From assembly GCA_013397115.1 (NCBI GenBank), contig VWZW01004120.1, positions 413,189 through 477,188 of the forward strand: DNA of 64,000 nucleotides, written 5' to 3'. Every line of letters starts with the position of its first letter. The first letter of the stretch is position 1. The stretch is from Edolisoma coerulescens (Eukaryota; Chordata; Aves; Passeriformes; Campephagidae). Positions 11,503-24,555 of this stretch are shown here, piece by piece. The translations under genes were made by a program, and so were the position numbers. Below the pieces are notes generated by a model, which saw nothing but the letters and a program-made list of their open reading frames with translations, searched no databases and had not been told where the DNA came from.

Positions 11503-13204
11503 TAGGGCAGAACAATGCAGATGTAAATGACCAAATAACTATGTACAGTGATCTGATAAGACCAGGAATTTTCTGCTATGGCAGATGCTATCAGTTTTCT
11601 CGGGGCAGGGGAAATGAGCTTACTACATCATTGCCTTGTCCCAGTAAAAAGTGCACATTCAGGAAGTTTGCATATAAAATCCCTCTGTATAAGATAACCA
11701 TTTAGAGTTTATATAGGGCAATTCTTTTGGTTTGGAGGTAAAGCAGGTGCAGCTGCATTTCCTGTTGTGAAGAACAAGGAGAAGCAAAACGGAGAATTCT
11801 TTTAAAAGTACTACTGACTGCACACGAGGCAAGAAAGAGAACTGAAACCCTCTTTCAGAGTTACTGGAATTGGCTACTTGTATGTTTGCAATGCATTATA
11901 TTCTTGGAGTGGTGGTGGTGGTGTAACAGCATTCATTGGGGGAAAGAAGCCGAGGTGGGGAATGGACCCTAAAAGGGGAAACGGATTTGGGACAGCGAGA
12001 AACCAGAATGTTGGATTGACTGGAGAGGAGCAATGTTGTCAAATCCTGTGTTTCACAGGGGGTTAATAGTCACTGTTTTTAAAAGACTACTTAACATTGG
12101 AGAATTCCAGGCCAAACACTAAGAATTGTGGGAATTTATTCTTTTTATAAATCTTGTTTTAGTTTTTAAAGAAGTCTTAAGAGTGTGGATGCCCTTTCTG
12201 GTGTAGCTGACAAAGGGAGAAACTAAACTTGTTTAGCTCCAAGTGCCTGGCACAGTATGCGATGTGTCTTTAGAAGGTGCTTGAACTTATTGTGCACTGT
12301 AGTACAAACAGTCACTGTTTGGTTTTATTTGAAAAACAGTAGTTTGGCAATTTGTATTTAATTTTAAATCCTGTTTTCTGATAGCTTCTGCCTTTTTTAT
12401 GCCAAGAGGCTGGCCTATGAAGAATGGTGGGTGACAGATCATTTTCCCATAATGAAATGTGCTACAGAACACTCTCAGTATTTTTTTTTCTTACTTTTTT
12501 TGTAACTAAATATTAGCTACCAAGCTAAAATGGATTCCTGCCTTACACCTATGGAGGTTTTTAAAAAAAACTTTCAGGGCCCTAGTTCCAACCACACCTG
12601 CTGCAGGTGCAGCCAATTCCAATTCTGAAGGTAACCTAAAAAGTATGAATGTGTACACGATGGACATCCTGAAGAAGTCGTTTGGTATTTTCTTTCATGT
12701 AGCATTTCATTTGGAAAGATGGGTTGTGGTTGTCCCCGTTGCTCTAAGGGAGCCCTGTCCATGGTCACATAAACCATCATTCTGTACAAACAAACACAAC
12801 TGCTATGGTTACTGAAATGGCACTTTGATTTTATACACGGTATGCTTGTTTTACATGTACACACTACCAGAAATTAAAAATACCAAGCATATTCTGTGCT
12901 CTTAATGCTGAAGGGAAAAACCACAATTTGAATTATACAGAGTTTACTTTTTATTGATATGAACTTGTTGTACTAAATCTGATGTCTGGATATAACTTCC
13001 CTAATATATATTGTTTCTTAAATATTCAGAATTAGACTGACCACTAACACAGTGCTGGGTGTTAACCTCAACTCCTATGTCACAGCAAGAGGCTGTTCGT
13101 GTAAGTCTGTCTAGACATCTAGAAAGCTAAGAGTATTTACTTGCCTCTTTGACAAACATTAACATGAGTATGTTACTTGTGCCAGTTTTTTTGTTGAAAA
13201 TACT

Positions 13205-13267
13205 ATATTTTTCTTTTCTTTTTTTTTCATTTTTTTGTTGGGTTTTTTTTTTTTTTTTTACTTTTTT
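13205..13267 (+). repeat. T-rich low-complexity tract
   Basis: About 63 bases, mostly T, with runs of 7 to 17 T broken by C, A and G. The tract sits inside the DYNC1LI2 3'UTR directly before an AATAAA hexamer. Confidence 0.9.
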
Positions 13268-13273
13268 AATAAA
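13268..13273 (+). terminator. DYNC1LI2: Candidate proximal poly(A) signal of DYNC1LI2
   Basis: Canonical AATAAA directly after a T-rich tract, 1.77 kb past the stop codon. The downstream sequence is not strongly GU-rich, so it is probably a minor site or unused. Confidence 0.4.
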
Positions 13274-14381
13274 TGGTATGACCTGAAGTTACACAGCTGT
13301 CTAGATAACAGTTAGACTACGACTGTGGCTGGCTGATGGTGATGTGGATGCACTTCCTGGTGTAACGGGTGCCAGTTACAAGTTACCACACCAGAAGTAA
13401 TTACACACTGTCCTCCTGGCACTGAGAAGTGAGATTGGAGACTAAACCATCAAAAATTGGACAGGAAACCTTAAGTGTGTGATTGTAATGGGATAGTTTG
13501 AAAACCTCAGTCTGAAACTGCCTTTTTTGTCATTTAACCTGATAAGCACTTTTCTAGCAATATGGCTAAAACTTACAATTGAAGTATTTTCCACATGTAT
13601 AAAAATGTTAAGTATACTAAAACTGATCAAAACTGTTACTGTGTGATAACTTACCAGCTTTGCAGAAAGACAAAACAGGGACAGATTTCCAGTTTCTAAT
13701 TGCAAGTGAATGCTCCTAGTTTACTGAAGAGAGGTGTAGGTAATGTAGCATCCTGTGGGTGCCAAAGTCTGCTGGCTTTGGTGAGCTGCACAGTTGTTAT
13801 TCTGGTGTCTTCAAGCATTGGAACCAAAGGCCAAATGCAAACAGCCTTTACATTTTCAAGTGAAACTTCATTTTATTTGCAGATACACTTGTATGGTAGA
13901 CTGTTTAAACTATTATATGCCTATATTTATATGCATTATAGTGACTGCATCTACTGTTCATGTTTAAACTAAGAAAACAAAAGATGAAAGCATTCAACTT
14001 GAAGCAAATAGAAAAGTTTAAAGATTGGCCCTCCATAAAAATGCTGTTGTTATGCTGCTTGATTTTAAGTTTGCACTTTTTTTATTGGCATTTTAAAAAA
14101 ACTGTTTAAACTGAACAGAATTTCGTATTTTATTTAATTTAACTACGTTGAAAGTGACTGCTCTGTACATCGTGAACTTAACAATATACATGCTGTAAAT
14201 GAAAGTTCACTGTCCTGTATACTAAGTTTATTGGTTTTTCTTCCAACTTACAATTAGGACTGCAAATGTATGAAACAAACCTTAGTCCAGTTGTATGGCT
14301 TTAACCAGGTGCAGTATGCAGTCATGTGGAACCTTGCTTTCTAGTGCTGGCAAAACGAGGACGTCTTTAATTACTGGCTTC

Positions 14382-14387
14382 AATAAA
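14382..14387 (+). terminator. DYNC1LI2: Main poly(A) signal of DYNC1LI2
   Basis: AATAAA followed 15-45 bases later by a clear GU-rich element (TGCTTTGTTGTCTGTGAG and similar). After it the base composition shifts to a GC-richer intergenic type. This is the best candidate for the 3' end of the gene. Confidence 0.8.
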
Positions 14388-17300
14388 CATGAATCCAGAC
14401 TGCTTTCTGCTGTGCTTTGTTGTCTGTGAGATGCCCTCCTGGAGCTGTTTGTGTGGGAGCAGGGTGTGGGTGAGCTCTGTGAGCAGGAGGAGCAGGTTGG
14501 CTGTGCACTTGTGTCCCTGAGTTAGTGACAGCTCCCAGGCAGGGGCCTGGCCCAGCCTTTGCCAGTGCCACTCCTCTGGGGCTGGGAGCTGTGTCCTGTG
14601 CCAGTGGAGCAGAGCTGTGCCTGTGGCAGCTCACAGCACAACTGCCTTGGGTACAAAATAATGTATTTCAGGGGGCAGGGGACACAGCTGTATGCTTTAC
14701 CAGCCTCAGGGGTATTCTGTGGAATGCTGTTCCCAAGCAGAGTACTGGTCCTAAATTAGCAAATCCAGGCTATGAGAAGTTTAAGGAGTGAATTGCTGGA
14801 GTGTTGAAAATGCCCCTTCTCTGCCAGTAGCCAAGTGTTCTCCCCTGGGTGGGTGTAAGAAGAGCTTCCCAGTAAGCACAGGAAGAGTGGGCATTTAATT
14901 AGGATTCTGCTCGTTGTTTTCATTGTTAGTTCAACTGGATGCCTCTATTCCCCTGCACAGATTGAAGCTCTAGGTAAGAATGTTTGTTGAGTCACCCTGC
15001 TTCTGAAATATAAATCAGCTAAATGTTTGCTTTCTGGAATACAATTTCTTCACAAGGGAATCCTTATGAGGCCATGAAACAAATACCATTTTAGAATTGC
15101 CATAATGTTTTCATTAGCTCATTAATGTGAAGAATCAATTTTCGCCCTTTAAGATGGGCTTTAGAAAATATTTTTTGAGTATATGAAGAGAATTATTGGT
15201 TGTATCAGTTTGGGAGAAAACTATGTGAAGACTTCCTCTTCAGATGTGCCAAAGTTGAAAGTGACTTTGGAAAGATGGTGACAGCAGGTGGAAGATGGAA
15301 GACAGTGGATGGAAGAACACCCTTTATAACTCTTACATTTACTTGGCTGCTCTTCAGTTGTAATTAATTTTTATTCAAAGCAAAATGTCCCCAAGTCAGA
15401 AAAAAAAAAATTGGGATAATAAGGCTGTGGTGCAGAAAAGGCTCTAAGCTACTCTTAGGAGTCTTTCACTGCCTGTGCTGCTCCAAATGCTGTTAACCCC
15501 TCTGGCTTTTCAGGTATGGCAAGGTTTTGTTAGAGAATGAACTTCTCAGGTAAGAGCCTTTGCTGGAACAAAACACTCAATTTCTGAGTCACTGCAGCTC
15601 AAATACCGGAATGGGAGAGGCCTGGGGACGTGAGGTTGTTGTCAGTGACCTGAACAAGACTCTGCCTGGCTGGGTCTGTATCGAGAGCTGAATGGAGTGT
15701 TTGGTACCAAACCCAAACTTGCCTGTTATATGGTCTTTTTCATTTAAAAATAAGTCATATCTTCATAGACAGTTTAATTCCAAAGGCACTCTTTTGCTGG
15801 AATTCAGTTTCCCTTCAAGGAAGCATTGACATAAAAATTCCAGCCTGACCTGCTACAGCCTTTGTAATAATGAACTACTTCTTTGGTGGCCCACTCATTG
15901 TGTGGAGAAGACAACAAGCACAAATAATCACAAAAGCCAACAGTCTGAGCTGCTGCTTTGGGACTCCTCCGGCTCTTCGGAGATTCCTGCACTCCCTGTA
16001 AGGGGTTTATCCCCAGCTCTCCGTGGAATGGGCACTGCAGGGTGCAGCTGAGGGCAGGATGGGATTGAGCAGGATTTCTGCTCCCTGGAAGAGTGAAAGG
16101 AAGCGATCTCTGCTTGCACACGTACCTCAGTGAAACTCGGATGTTTACAAAAAACCTCAAGGAAGTTAATTTTCTCAAATGAAGTTCTGGACAAGTGGTA
16201 GACTAAATATGCTGTTACAATGCTTCAAAATCATGCTTGTCTCCAAAAACCTGACGTACAGGGCACCTAATTCTGCTTCAGCTGTCTTAAAAAGAATAAA
16301 AAGGCTTGCAGTAAAAGCACCACGGCCACGTTGCCGTATGAGCACCACGGACATGTCTTGTGCCAGTGCCCCAGGAGCGTGGTGCTGCCATGGCCAGCAG
16401 TGACTGATGCCAGACGTGTGACCTGGCAGTGTGAGTTGATCTGGAGCACTGTCACCCTCTGAAAGAGCTGTGTAACCCCTGGTTTGTTCCAGGAGTCAGA
16501 GCCCCAGGCTGCGAGTTCCTGGAGGGCTTTATTGGAAGCACGTTAGTAATTACATGCAGGAGGTCGGTGAGAGGATGTCAGGACTAAGGGAAGCAATTAA
16601 TTTTCTCTGTTGCTTTTGGTTGCAGAACTTTGTGCAGCAGAACCAACACTGCGAGTAGTAACATTTTATCTGAAGGAAAAGATCCCTCACTCCCCCTTCC
16701 CTGACACTTAATTATAATTTTGTTTTGCTGAACGTTTCTGTAGTTGAAATATTCCAAGCCCGGGAGGTGGCAGGCGTGGGATCGGTGCCTGAAGGTAACA
16801 CTGCTGGATGTGCCTTTGCAAGATGCTGTAGCACTGCTCATCAGCTTCCCTCAATAATTCCTGTTTGGCAGCTTTTTTTGGCATCTAAGTATCTTCCAAA
16901 GAGTGAGCTGCTGATTTTTTCCCAAAGAAAAGTGATTTCATTCAGTTCTATGAATTTTATTAATATGAGTTAAGCTGTTCTCCTTTTTGATTTTGAGTTG
17001 ACTAAATTGACACAGGTTTGACTGGTTTGTTTCTTTCAGAACAAAAGCTGAAATAGCAGCCCAGCACTGCTAAAAGCCAACAGTTGTATCTGTCCACAAG
17101 AAAGCTGAATTAGCTTGCATAAGCTGCCTTTGAAAAGTGTCTGAGTATTCAGTACAAATGTTTTGTATGTAACACTCAGTGTAGCATTATGACATAAAAA
17201 TGTCATCTTTAACTTGGGCTTGCCAAATGCTTAGAACCAAAACCAATTCCTCAAAACATGCCAGAAACGGAGTTGCAACTACTGCAAGCATGTGCAGTGA

Positions 17301-20300
17301 AATACTGATGTTGTTGAGGAAAGGAAAATGCCATTGTAGATCTCTGGCACTGACCTGACCAGTCTGACAGCATTCCAGAAACCAAGGGCTTGCCTTTTAG
17401 ACTGGGAGTGGAATGGACTTAATTGACAGAACAGAGGGAGTGAGACCACTGAGAAATAATGGGTGGATGGAGAGGGCTGCTGAGATCAGATCCACTCTGG
17501 GTGCTGTTCATGGCCTCAGTGAGAGGGGCTGCAGGACAGTGCTGTGCCCTGGGTGCACCAAATTAAAACCTCTCCTTTCCAGAGGAGGAAAATGATTATC
17601 CACGAAGGACTTGGTATACTGATGATGCTCTGGAGATTATTAGAAAGTGAAGATGTTCAAAATTTCCTGATGTTCTGAAAGAATTCAGTTACTGTGCCTA
17701 CAGGCAGAGAGGGAGAAGTAGGAGAGAATTTAATTTTCCTAAAGCCCAGTCACTGCACAGAAAATCTCTTGAATGCAAAACAAAGGCAGAAGTCCCAGAG
17801 TGAAAGCTCTGGGCACTTCCAACCAAACCCACAACCGGCTCTTTCTCGCTCAGCTGCGGAGGTCGGTGATGGAGCCTGTTTCCAGCTGGGCTCAAGCTTT
17901 GGTAAGAGTTGGGAGCTCCTGTTGTGATGGGCTGGTTTGGAAACAAGCAATGGAAAACAAGCCTTTGATCTGTGCAAGAGATGGGGGCTACTGAATTAAT
18001 ACTGAAATTTGTTTATGCTGTGAACCGGAATTGTTACTCACAGGTTTGTTTTCCTGGGAAGAGCACACATGCCCCAGGACAACACTGGGTTGTCAGTAGG
18101 TGACCATAATTACCTGTGCTTAACTGGCTGAATTAGGATGTTTTAGCAATGCTGAGAAACTGCCAGAGAAACTGGCAGGATCTGAAATACTTAAAACAGC
18201 AAAAGCCTGTCAAAATCTCTCCCAAGTCACCTTTCAGCTGAACACAAGTACAACACAACTACTAAGAGAATGCTGTCATATTTGAAATATTTTTAGCATG
18301 GTTTCTACTGCTTTTGCATTTGTGCTCTGTCCTGTTCTACCCCCTCCTCAAAAATAACTTAAATCTTTTGGCCAGCTTCAGTGACAAGAAAGATCTCGCA
18401 GACAGCTGACTTAATCCCACTTGCATGAAAATTAAGGGTTTGGTGGAGATGATAAATCCAAAGATTTCCTCTGCTTTAGGTAGGGATTGCCAAGGACGTT
18501 TGGCTGGCTCCTAGGCGAGCCAGGCCAAACAAAGATCTGTGGTCTGCACATGGAACCTGGCGCAGCACTGGCTTCCTTTTGCTGGAGCAGTAGTTGGAGG
18601 ACATAAATAGGAGCTAAGCTGCTGCCTGTGCAAGGGGACCCTGGGGAGGGTGCTGGGGCAGTGGGCTCGGTGGGAGGGGTGAGGAGGGGAAGGTGGGAAG
18701 AGAAGACAAGTCTGCAAGGAATCAGGATTTATTGGTTCCTCTGTGTATGGCTTTGGAGAGCTGGGGCCATATGCCTGCCTTGGGTTTATAGCCAGCGATG
18801 GAAGACTTGAAATTATTTTTCCTGTTGAAAAAAAGCAAAAAGGCCAAAAAGCCAAAACTCTCCCTTGCATGTAGAAGACCCGTGTAACCAAAGAAATACT
18901 CTGAGGGAACGAGCCAAATGAGCTGAGTACAGAGTTCTGTCGTATGGAGAAGTGAAGTGCTGTTGCAAAAGGGAATATTCTTTGAACTGCTGTTATGGTT
19001 GCTGATGTTTGCAATCAGCTGCAGGTTAGCTGTAAGTAAAACAAATTCAGGAGGGTAATTAAAGAATGAACTTCTCTACCATGTGCAGTTCCCCAGCAGA
19101 AGTGCAGGGGACTGGTTGGGTTGTTGCATAACAACACACACAGGATTCAAACAGTTGAGGTCAGTTGTTTTCGCTGGCCCATTCCGTCCGTGGAAAGGAA
19201 GAATGTAGTAAGTGTACTTCATCTTTTTTTAAGCCTGCTAAGGGACCTTTAAAACTTTGCTTATAAAACATGGTTTATACAACTTTTTCATCCTCCCCTT
19301 CAGCTTCCCACCTCCTCAAGAAATAAAACCCAACTCTTTCCCTCCAAGGCCTGCTGTACCCTGTGTGCTCCATCACTTCCTATAAAACTACTGGATGTTG
19401 CAGGGGAGGCATCCCCATGTCCATGCAGAGGGAACAAGAATTTTCTGGCCTTCTGCTCTAGGTCTGTGTGGTTTTACGGTGTTATTGGAAGACCACCACC
19501 TTTTTTCTCAGTCCAGGGGTTTTTTTTTCCCTCCATTCCCTGAATAAATGTAGTGCCATGAATAAAATAAACACTGCTGTCAGTCTCTCTGCATATTTTT
19601 TCAGAGTGCTTCATTATACAGGATTCTTTCAAAAGAAATGTAGCTCACAGTCTTGGCTGGTTCCCAGCTTCATTAAAGGTCTGTTGGCACTTTTCTTAAG
19701 AATCTGGCATTTTGCTTCTCTTTTATATAGAAATTCATTTCACCTTGTGCTCTGTAGAATGTCTGCTGCCCTTCAGCCCAGCTGTGGCTGCACGGTAACC
19801 CCTCTCTGGCACTTGCAGATTGCAGATGCCCTTAGAAGCTTTTGGAGGTGAAAGGCATCAGTGACTTCTTTACCACCAAACTGGACCAGTAGATGATACA
19901 GAATGAGATGTCAGTCCCTAATCCTGGAGTAAAAAAAAAATAAAATGGCTCTGTGAATGGCTCACTGTTAAAAGCACATGAAGTCATGTTCGTGTCTGCA
20001 AGGTAAGGGTCTGACTGATTTGTTTGGCAGCGTTGCCTTTCTTGGTTTTGGTTTTGTGGGGGTGGGATTTTTTTTCTTTTTTGTTTGTTTTTGAAAGGGA
20101 AACACTGTTTCCTGATACTGACAGTGAATTTCCTGATAGTGATAGTGAAATTCCAGGAGTGACACTTTTACCTGTCCCCTTAATCCTGCAGAGCTCCTCA
20201 GCACAGGTCCTGTGGGGACTTCAGCTGCTGCTGCCTCTGGTCCCAGCCGTGAGAGCTGGTGGCACCCCTGGTGCTGGGGCTGGGGACAGTGGGTGAGGCC

Positions 20301-22373
20301 TGGGGGGCTCCAGGGCTGCTCTGTTTATTTTCCAAGGCCTCAGGGCTGGAATCCAGGTGGAGGTGTTGAAAGTGTGCACGGGCCAATGTTGTAGCTGAGG
20401 ACAAGGACTCACTACCACGGTTTGGCTACTGAAGCTGCACTTTCTTAACCAAACAAAAAGCCCAGGAGTCCCTCACTGTGCTGTGGTGTGTGTGCCCAAG
20501 GGACCCTGGCCAAACAGGCACGGAGCTCTCAGCCAGTGGAACTTGCCTGGAGATTCAGTGCAAGAAGCTCTTGGAGGCTGCCCTTCACCTCAGCTTCTCT
20601 CTGTTCTCCTCTCTGCTTCTCTCTGGACTTTCCTCAGTTGGTAGGACTGGGCTTTGATTCCTTTCCTCAGTTTGCAGGGCTGGGCTTTGGCTCCCAGCTG
20701 AGGAATCCAGGTCTCATTGCTGTTCCCGAGGTGCCTTTCCCAGTGGTGTCACGCTGGGAGGCTGCAGTGGAATTGTCACGCTGTTCAGCAGCACTGCACA
20801 GAACTGACCCCATGACTCCCCCCCACCCCACACAGTTTTCCTTCTGCTTAAAGTCCGTGTCAGAACTTGCAGTTTATTCTTCTTGTATTAATTCCTAACT
20901 CTGACTCAGCAAAATGATTTGCCCACCTCCCATGCTGCTGGTGGCTTCAGAACCAGTGTGCACACCACACTCCCACACTGGGAAAACACACAATTCCCTG
21001 CACTAAGGCACTCCAAGCTACCAGATGTTTTCCTAAAGCAAGTTCTTTATTAGCTTTCAAGGGTGGGGCTTGGTTTTTTCTTTACCCCAACTGAAAAGCT
21101 GAGAAAAAGCTTCAGCATTTTTTACATTGAGAATTTCAAGGGGAAAAAAGGCTCCTGTCTGATGCCAAAGTTAAACTCTAATCACTGCTCAGCTCTCCTG
21201 GAATTTGGCAGCATACCAGCGCTCCTTCCCTTCGGTAGGTCATGTGGAAATACCGGAGCCTTTTCTTAAAGAACCTCTCAGCTCTTTTCAGGTACTCACA
21301 CGGATGTAACTTTCCTGTTAGGATTCTAATGCCTTTTACACTCTTAACTGCATTAAAGCACCATTCCTGTAAGCACCATTCAGATCTACAAAATTTTATG
21401 TATAAGCATTAAAATACTTCTAAGTGTGTTAAAACTATGTAAATGCAGCTTTTAAAATCTGGTTTTAAGTTGATATTCCTATTCTGCTGGAATAGAATCA
21501 CAGGCTTTAATCTTGGAAATAGCACTTAAATGTGATTAATGAAAAAACCCACAATTGGTTCACAAGTTTATGAGAGGTTGTAGGAATAGCTGAGATGAAG
21601 GTTGAGAGATGAGAGTCTCTTTGTTCAGTTTGTTCACAGAGAATATTTAAGATTCTCTTTCAACTACTTTTTACACCTAACTCACCAGCTGGTTTTAATT
21701 TATGACCAGTGTCCTGGAGATTCTTTCTGATGGGGAGTTTTTAATTCTGTCAAAGCTGACCTAATTGTTCTGTAACAAACAGATCATTTAATTACAGTGT
21801 CTATGAACAGCATACCTGATTTTCCTCTCAGTGCTGTTTCTTCCTTGTTTTCACTCTTCAGTCATATTTTAGCTGGATGTGAAGAACTCCCTGATGAATT
21901 CCCTGATCTGATTAGCTTGATACTCCAGTGGTGTCTTGAGTGCTGATCACTGACCCAGTTCCCCATTTTCCTGGTCTCCGTGAGCAGGCACACAATGGAA
22001 TGGCAGGCTGTGCTTGGAAAGCTTGGAAACTTGTATAGCCAATGTTATCTGAGAGCGATCTGATCTGCCTGGGATGAATGCAGTGACCTTTCTCCTGGAT
22101 CAGTACTTTTATTTACATATTAAACGTAGACATTTTTTTCCCTTCCAGTGCTGCAGAGCTGAAAAGGTGCCGCAACTGGGCAAGAATGTGTGTAAAGGAT
22201 TCCTTTGTTAAATGCTGGCAGCAGGCCCAGCAGGCCTTGCCAAGTCAGCCCAGCCCACCCACCCGTCCAGGAGCTCACCAGGGATCCCAGCACGGCCTGG
22301 GCTCAGCCTGGGCCCTCCTGGCAGGGCTGGGCCCCTCAGGAGCTGCTGCCCTGGGAGCTGGGACACTCGGGAG

Positions 22374-22529
22374 NNNNNNNNNNNNNNNNNNNNNNNNNNN
22401 NNNNNNNNNNNNNNNNNNNNNNNNNNNNNNNNNNNNNNNNNNNNNNNNNNNNNNNNNNNNNNNNNNNNNNNNNNNNNNNNNNNNNNNNNNNNNNNNNNNN
22501 NNNNNNNNNNNNNNNNNNNNNNNNNNNNN
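22374..22529. other. Assembly gap (156 N)
   Basis: A run of 156 unknown bases. Both flanks carry CTGGGACACTC, so the missing sequence is probably more copies of the adjacent tandem repeat. Confidence 0.98.
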
Positions 22530-22578
22530 CTGGGACACTCAGCACACCCTGGGACACTCAGCACACCCTGGGACCAGG
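22530..22578 (+). repeat. 19-bp minisatellite next to the gap
   Basis: Two perfect copies of CTGGGACACTCAGCACACC (22530-22548 and 22549-22567) and the start of a third. A related CTGGGACACTC precedes the gap at 22358-22368. Confidence 0.85.
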
Positions 22579-22960
22579 CCTCCCTCCTGCTCCATGAACA
22601 GCCTGCTGGAGCAGAGCTCACTCGCTGTGCTCTCCCTGCCCCGGGAATTGGCTGCCCAAAACCAGAGGGGTTCGGGGTGCCCGCACCTCCCAGCACCCCC
22701 AAACTGCTCTCATGATTTAAATACATTTACACTTCATGTCCTCCACTCCATGGGAAAAGGAAGTTATCAAGAAGCTTGCAGAAGGGTGTGCAGGAGGCAC
22801 TAAGCAAACATCCAGAATAAAGATCTCCTACCACCTCACCTTTGCTAAACCACTCAATCATGTTTCCCCCCTGTCCTTCTTCCCCACCACCTTTTGGTTC
22901 TCTTTGAACACACTGATGTGTTTTGGTTAGAACTGCAAGATTGACCAAAATAATACTCAC

Positions 22961-23049
22961 TGGATGTTTCAAAAAGATTTTCCTTGTTTTGATCAGGGTA
23001 GTTTTCTAGAACTGCTGCAGCAGTCCTTCCAAATAAAGGCTCAATGTCT
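22961..23049 (-). other. Exon-like segment, function unknown
   Basis: On the minus strand an open 89-base segment lies between an acceptor-like ACCTGCAG and a consensus donor GTGAGT. Read in its open frame it gives 29 whole codons with normal amino acid composition, starting DIEPLFGRTAAAVLENYP. I do not recognise it. On the plus strand the overlapping 22997-23055 is also bounded by an acceptor-like pyrimidine tract with CAG and a GTAAAT donor. It could be an exon of an unrecognised gene or lncRNA, a decayed pseudogene, or chance. Confidence 0.25.
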
Positions 23050-24316
23050 CTGCAGGTAAATGTGTTCCTGAAACAGCCATGGAGCCTTAAGCTGCAATCC
23101 AGAGACGCTCTCCTCAGTGACAACTTATGATATTCATGATAACTCATTATACTTCCTGCAAGAAAAAGAGCTTCATGAGCGTTCTGATTTCTCCGGAGTT
23201 ACACAAAAACTGAAATAAGAGACTGTAAACACCTATTAGTCCAGCCCTGTGCCATAGCAGGATTTCCCCCCTACACTTACATGATTTCACGTTGTTAGGC
23301 CAGGTTCAGGTGACCCAAGCAGGAGTTACCCTCCTTCTCCATGCTTTGCTCATGTTTCCTTTTTTTTCCTTCCCTGCCAATCACCCTTCACCAAAGGGCA
23401 ATGACTTTTACACGTCTCCCAACTCCTCACCTTGCTTGAGAATATCGGCCTCTCCCAGGCCCAGGGTGTAGCAGAGAAGCTGTGGAAGGACTTTGCACAG
23501 TCAGCTGTGGCTCCAGCTCACCAAGCCATGACTGCCAGTGGTGAACAAACCCCTGACTCTTTCCCTGGTTCTCTCTCCGAGGCTCTCTCCTTGCCCCTCC
23601 TTCTTTGGGAATGTTTATTCAGAGGCCAAACGAAAGAAGAAAATTATCTTGAAATGAAAAATCACGTGTACAGGGCAGAACCCATGAAAAGAAGGATTAA
23701 AGGAGTTTCAAGGGAACTGAAAGGGTGACATGAAGTAAAACACACAGGTAACTGGAAAGGAAATCCCCAGGTGGATAATCCACAACGTTCATGGAAAACA
23801 GAACCGTAGCAGGAAGTCAGACTCTTGGAGGCCAGAGGAAGATGCTAGAAGAGTTAATGTGTCAAAGTCCTGTAATGTGGAAGTGACAGTGATAAGAACA
23901 GGAGCACGGCTCTGTCAGAGCCTGGCTGATAACGATGGCAGATCACAGGACGCAATACAGAACATCTGAACTTCACCGTGGTACACAGCGGTCTGGCTGT
24001 GTTAAAAAAATAACTTCGCTGCATTTCACTCACCCGGATGTGCCAGGTTATGCTGCAATTTGTCCTTATTTGTCGTGACACAGTAAAAGGAAAAGTACCT
24101 CCAGAACCTGATTCACAGCCAGTCAAGACTGCCTTGGAAAACGTCACTGTTTCGAAACACAACTCGTGGAAGAACGGCCCGGAGGTTTCCGCTGCCGGAG
24201 CCGCCCGGGCGCAGTGCCAGCGCAGGGGCTCGGCCGTGAGCCCGGGGCACGGTGCCCTGCTCGGGGCCGGTCCCGCCAGGGCCGAGCTCGGGGCTGCGGG
24301 CGCATCTCGGTGCCAG

Positions 24317-24364
24317 GAGCGGCCGCGGACACCCGAGCGGCCGCGGACACCCGAGCGGCCGCGG
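24317..24364 (+). repeat. 18-bp tandem repeat in the promoter CpG island
   Basis: Two perfect copies of GAGCGGCCGCGGACACCC and a 12-base third copy. Each unit carries the GCGGCCGC octamer. Confidence 0.9.
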
Positions 24365-24390
24365 GCCGGGCGGGGCAGCGAGACCGCCCN

Positions 24391-24460
24391 GGACCAGGAG
24401 CGGGAGCGGGATCAGGATCAGAACTGGGATCGGGACCGGCATCGGGATCAGACCCGGGGC
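24391..24460 (+). repeat. GGGATC-type degenerate tandem repeat
   Basis: Imperfect reiteration of GGGATC, GGATCA and GGGACC hexamers directly after an unknown base at 24390. It may be a contracted or poorly sequenced repeat. Confidence 0.75.
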
Positions 24461-24555
24461 AGCGGAGCCCGGAGCGCGCCCCCGAGCGGCGGGGCGGGGT
24501 GCTGCGCTCAAGGCTGCGCGCCCGCGGCCGGGGCACGGCTCCGCACCGGGATAGC

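Larger units (their letters stand above)
11503..14410 (+). other. DYNC1LI2: DYNC1LI2 3'UTR (inferred)
   Basis: The stretch from the stop codon to just past the AATAAA at 14382 has no coding exons and is A/T-rich, as expected for a 3'UTR of about 2.9 kb. It contains a long T-rich tract at 13205-13267 and an earlier AATAAA at 13268. The exact cleavage site is inferred. Confidence 0.75.
14411..24170. other. Intergenic region between DYNC1LI2 and CMTM4
   Basis: About 9.8 kb without a gene I can support. It alternates A/T-rich and GC-richer patches (for example 14.4-14.7, 18.6-18.7 and 20.2-20.9 kb). It contains a minisatellite with an assembly gap near 22.4-22.6 kb and an exon-like segment near 23.0 kb. 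The longest open frames (18511-19014 minus, 20488-20898 plus) show no recognisable family or splice context and are probably chance. Confidence 0.75.

Noticed and set aside
18511..19014. 167-codon open frame on the minus strand in the intergenic region
   Set aside because: It has no recognisable domain, no splice context and an uneven Pro/Ser/Cys-rich composition typical of chance frames in GC-richer DNA.
22186..22803. Long open frames on both strands around 22.2-22.8 kb
   Set aside because: They are open only because they cross the 156-base gap of unknown bases.
23432..23728. 98-codon plus-strand open frame with a fairly protein-like composition
   Set aside because: It begins at TTG rather than ATG, has no supporting signals and resembles nothing I know.
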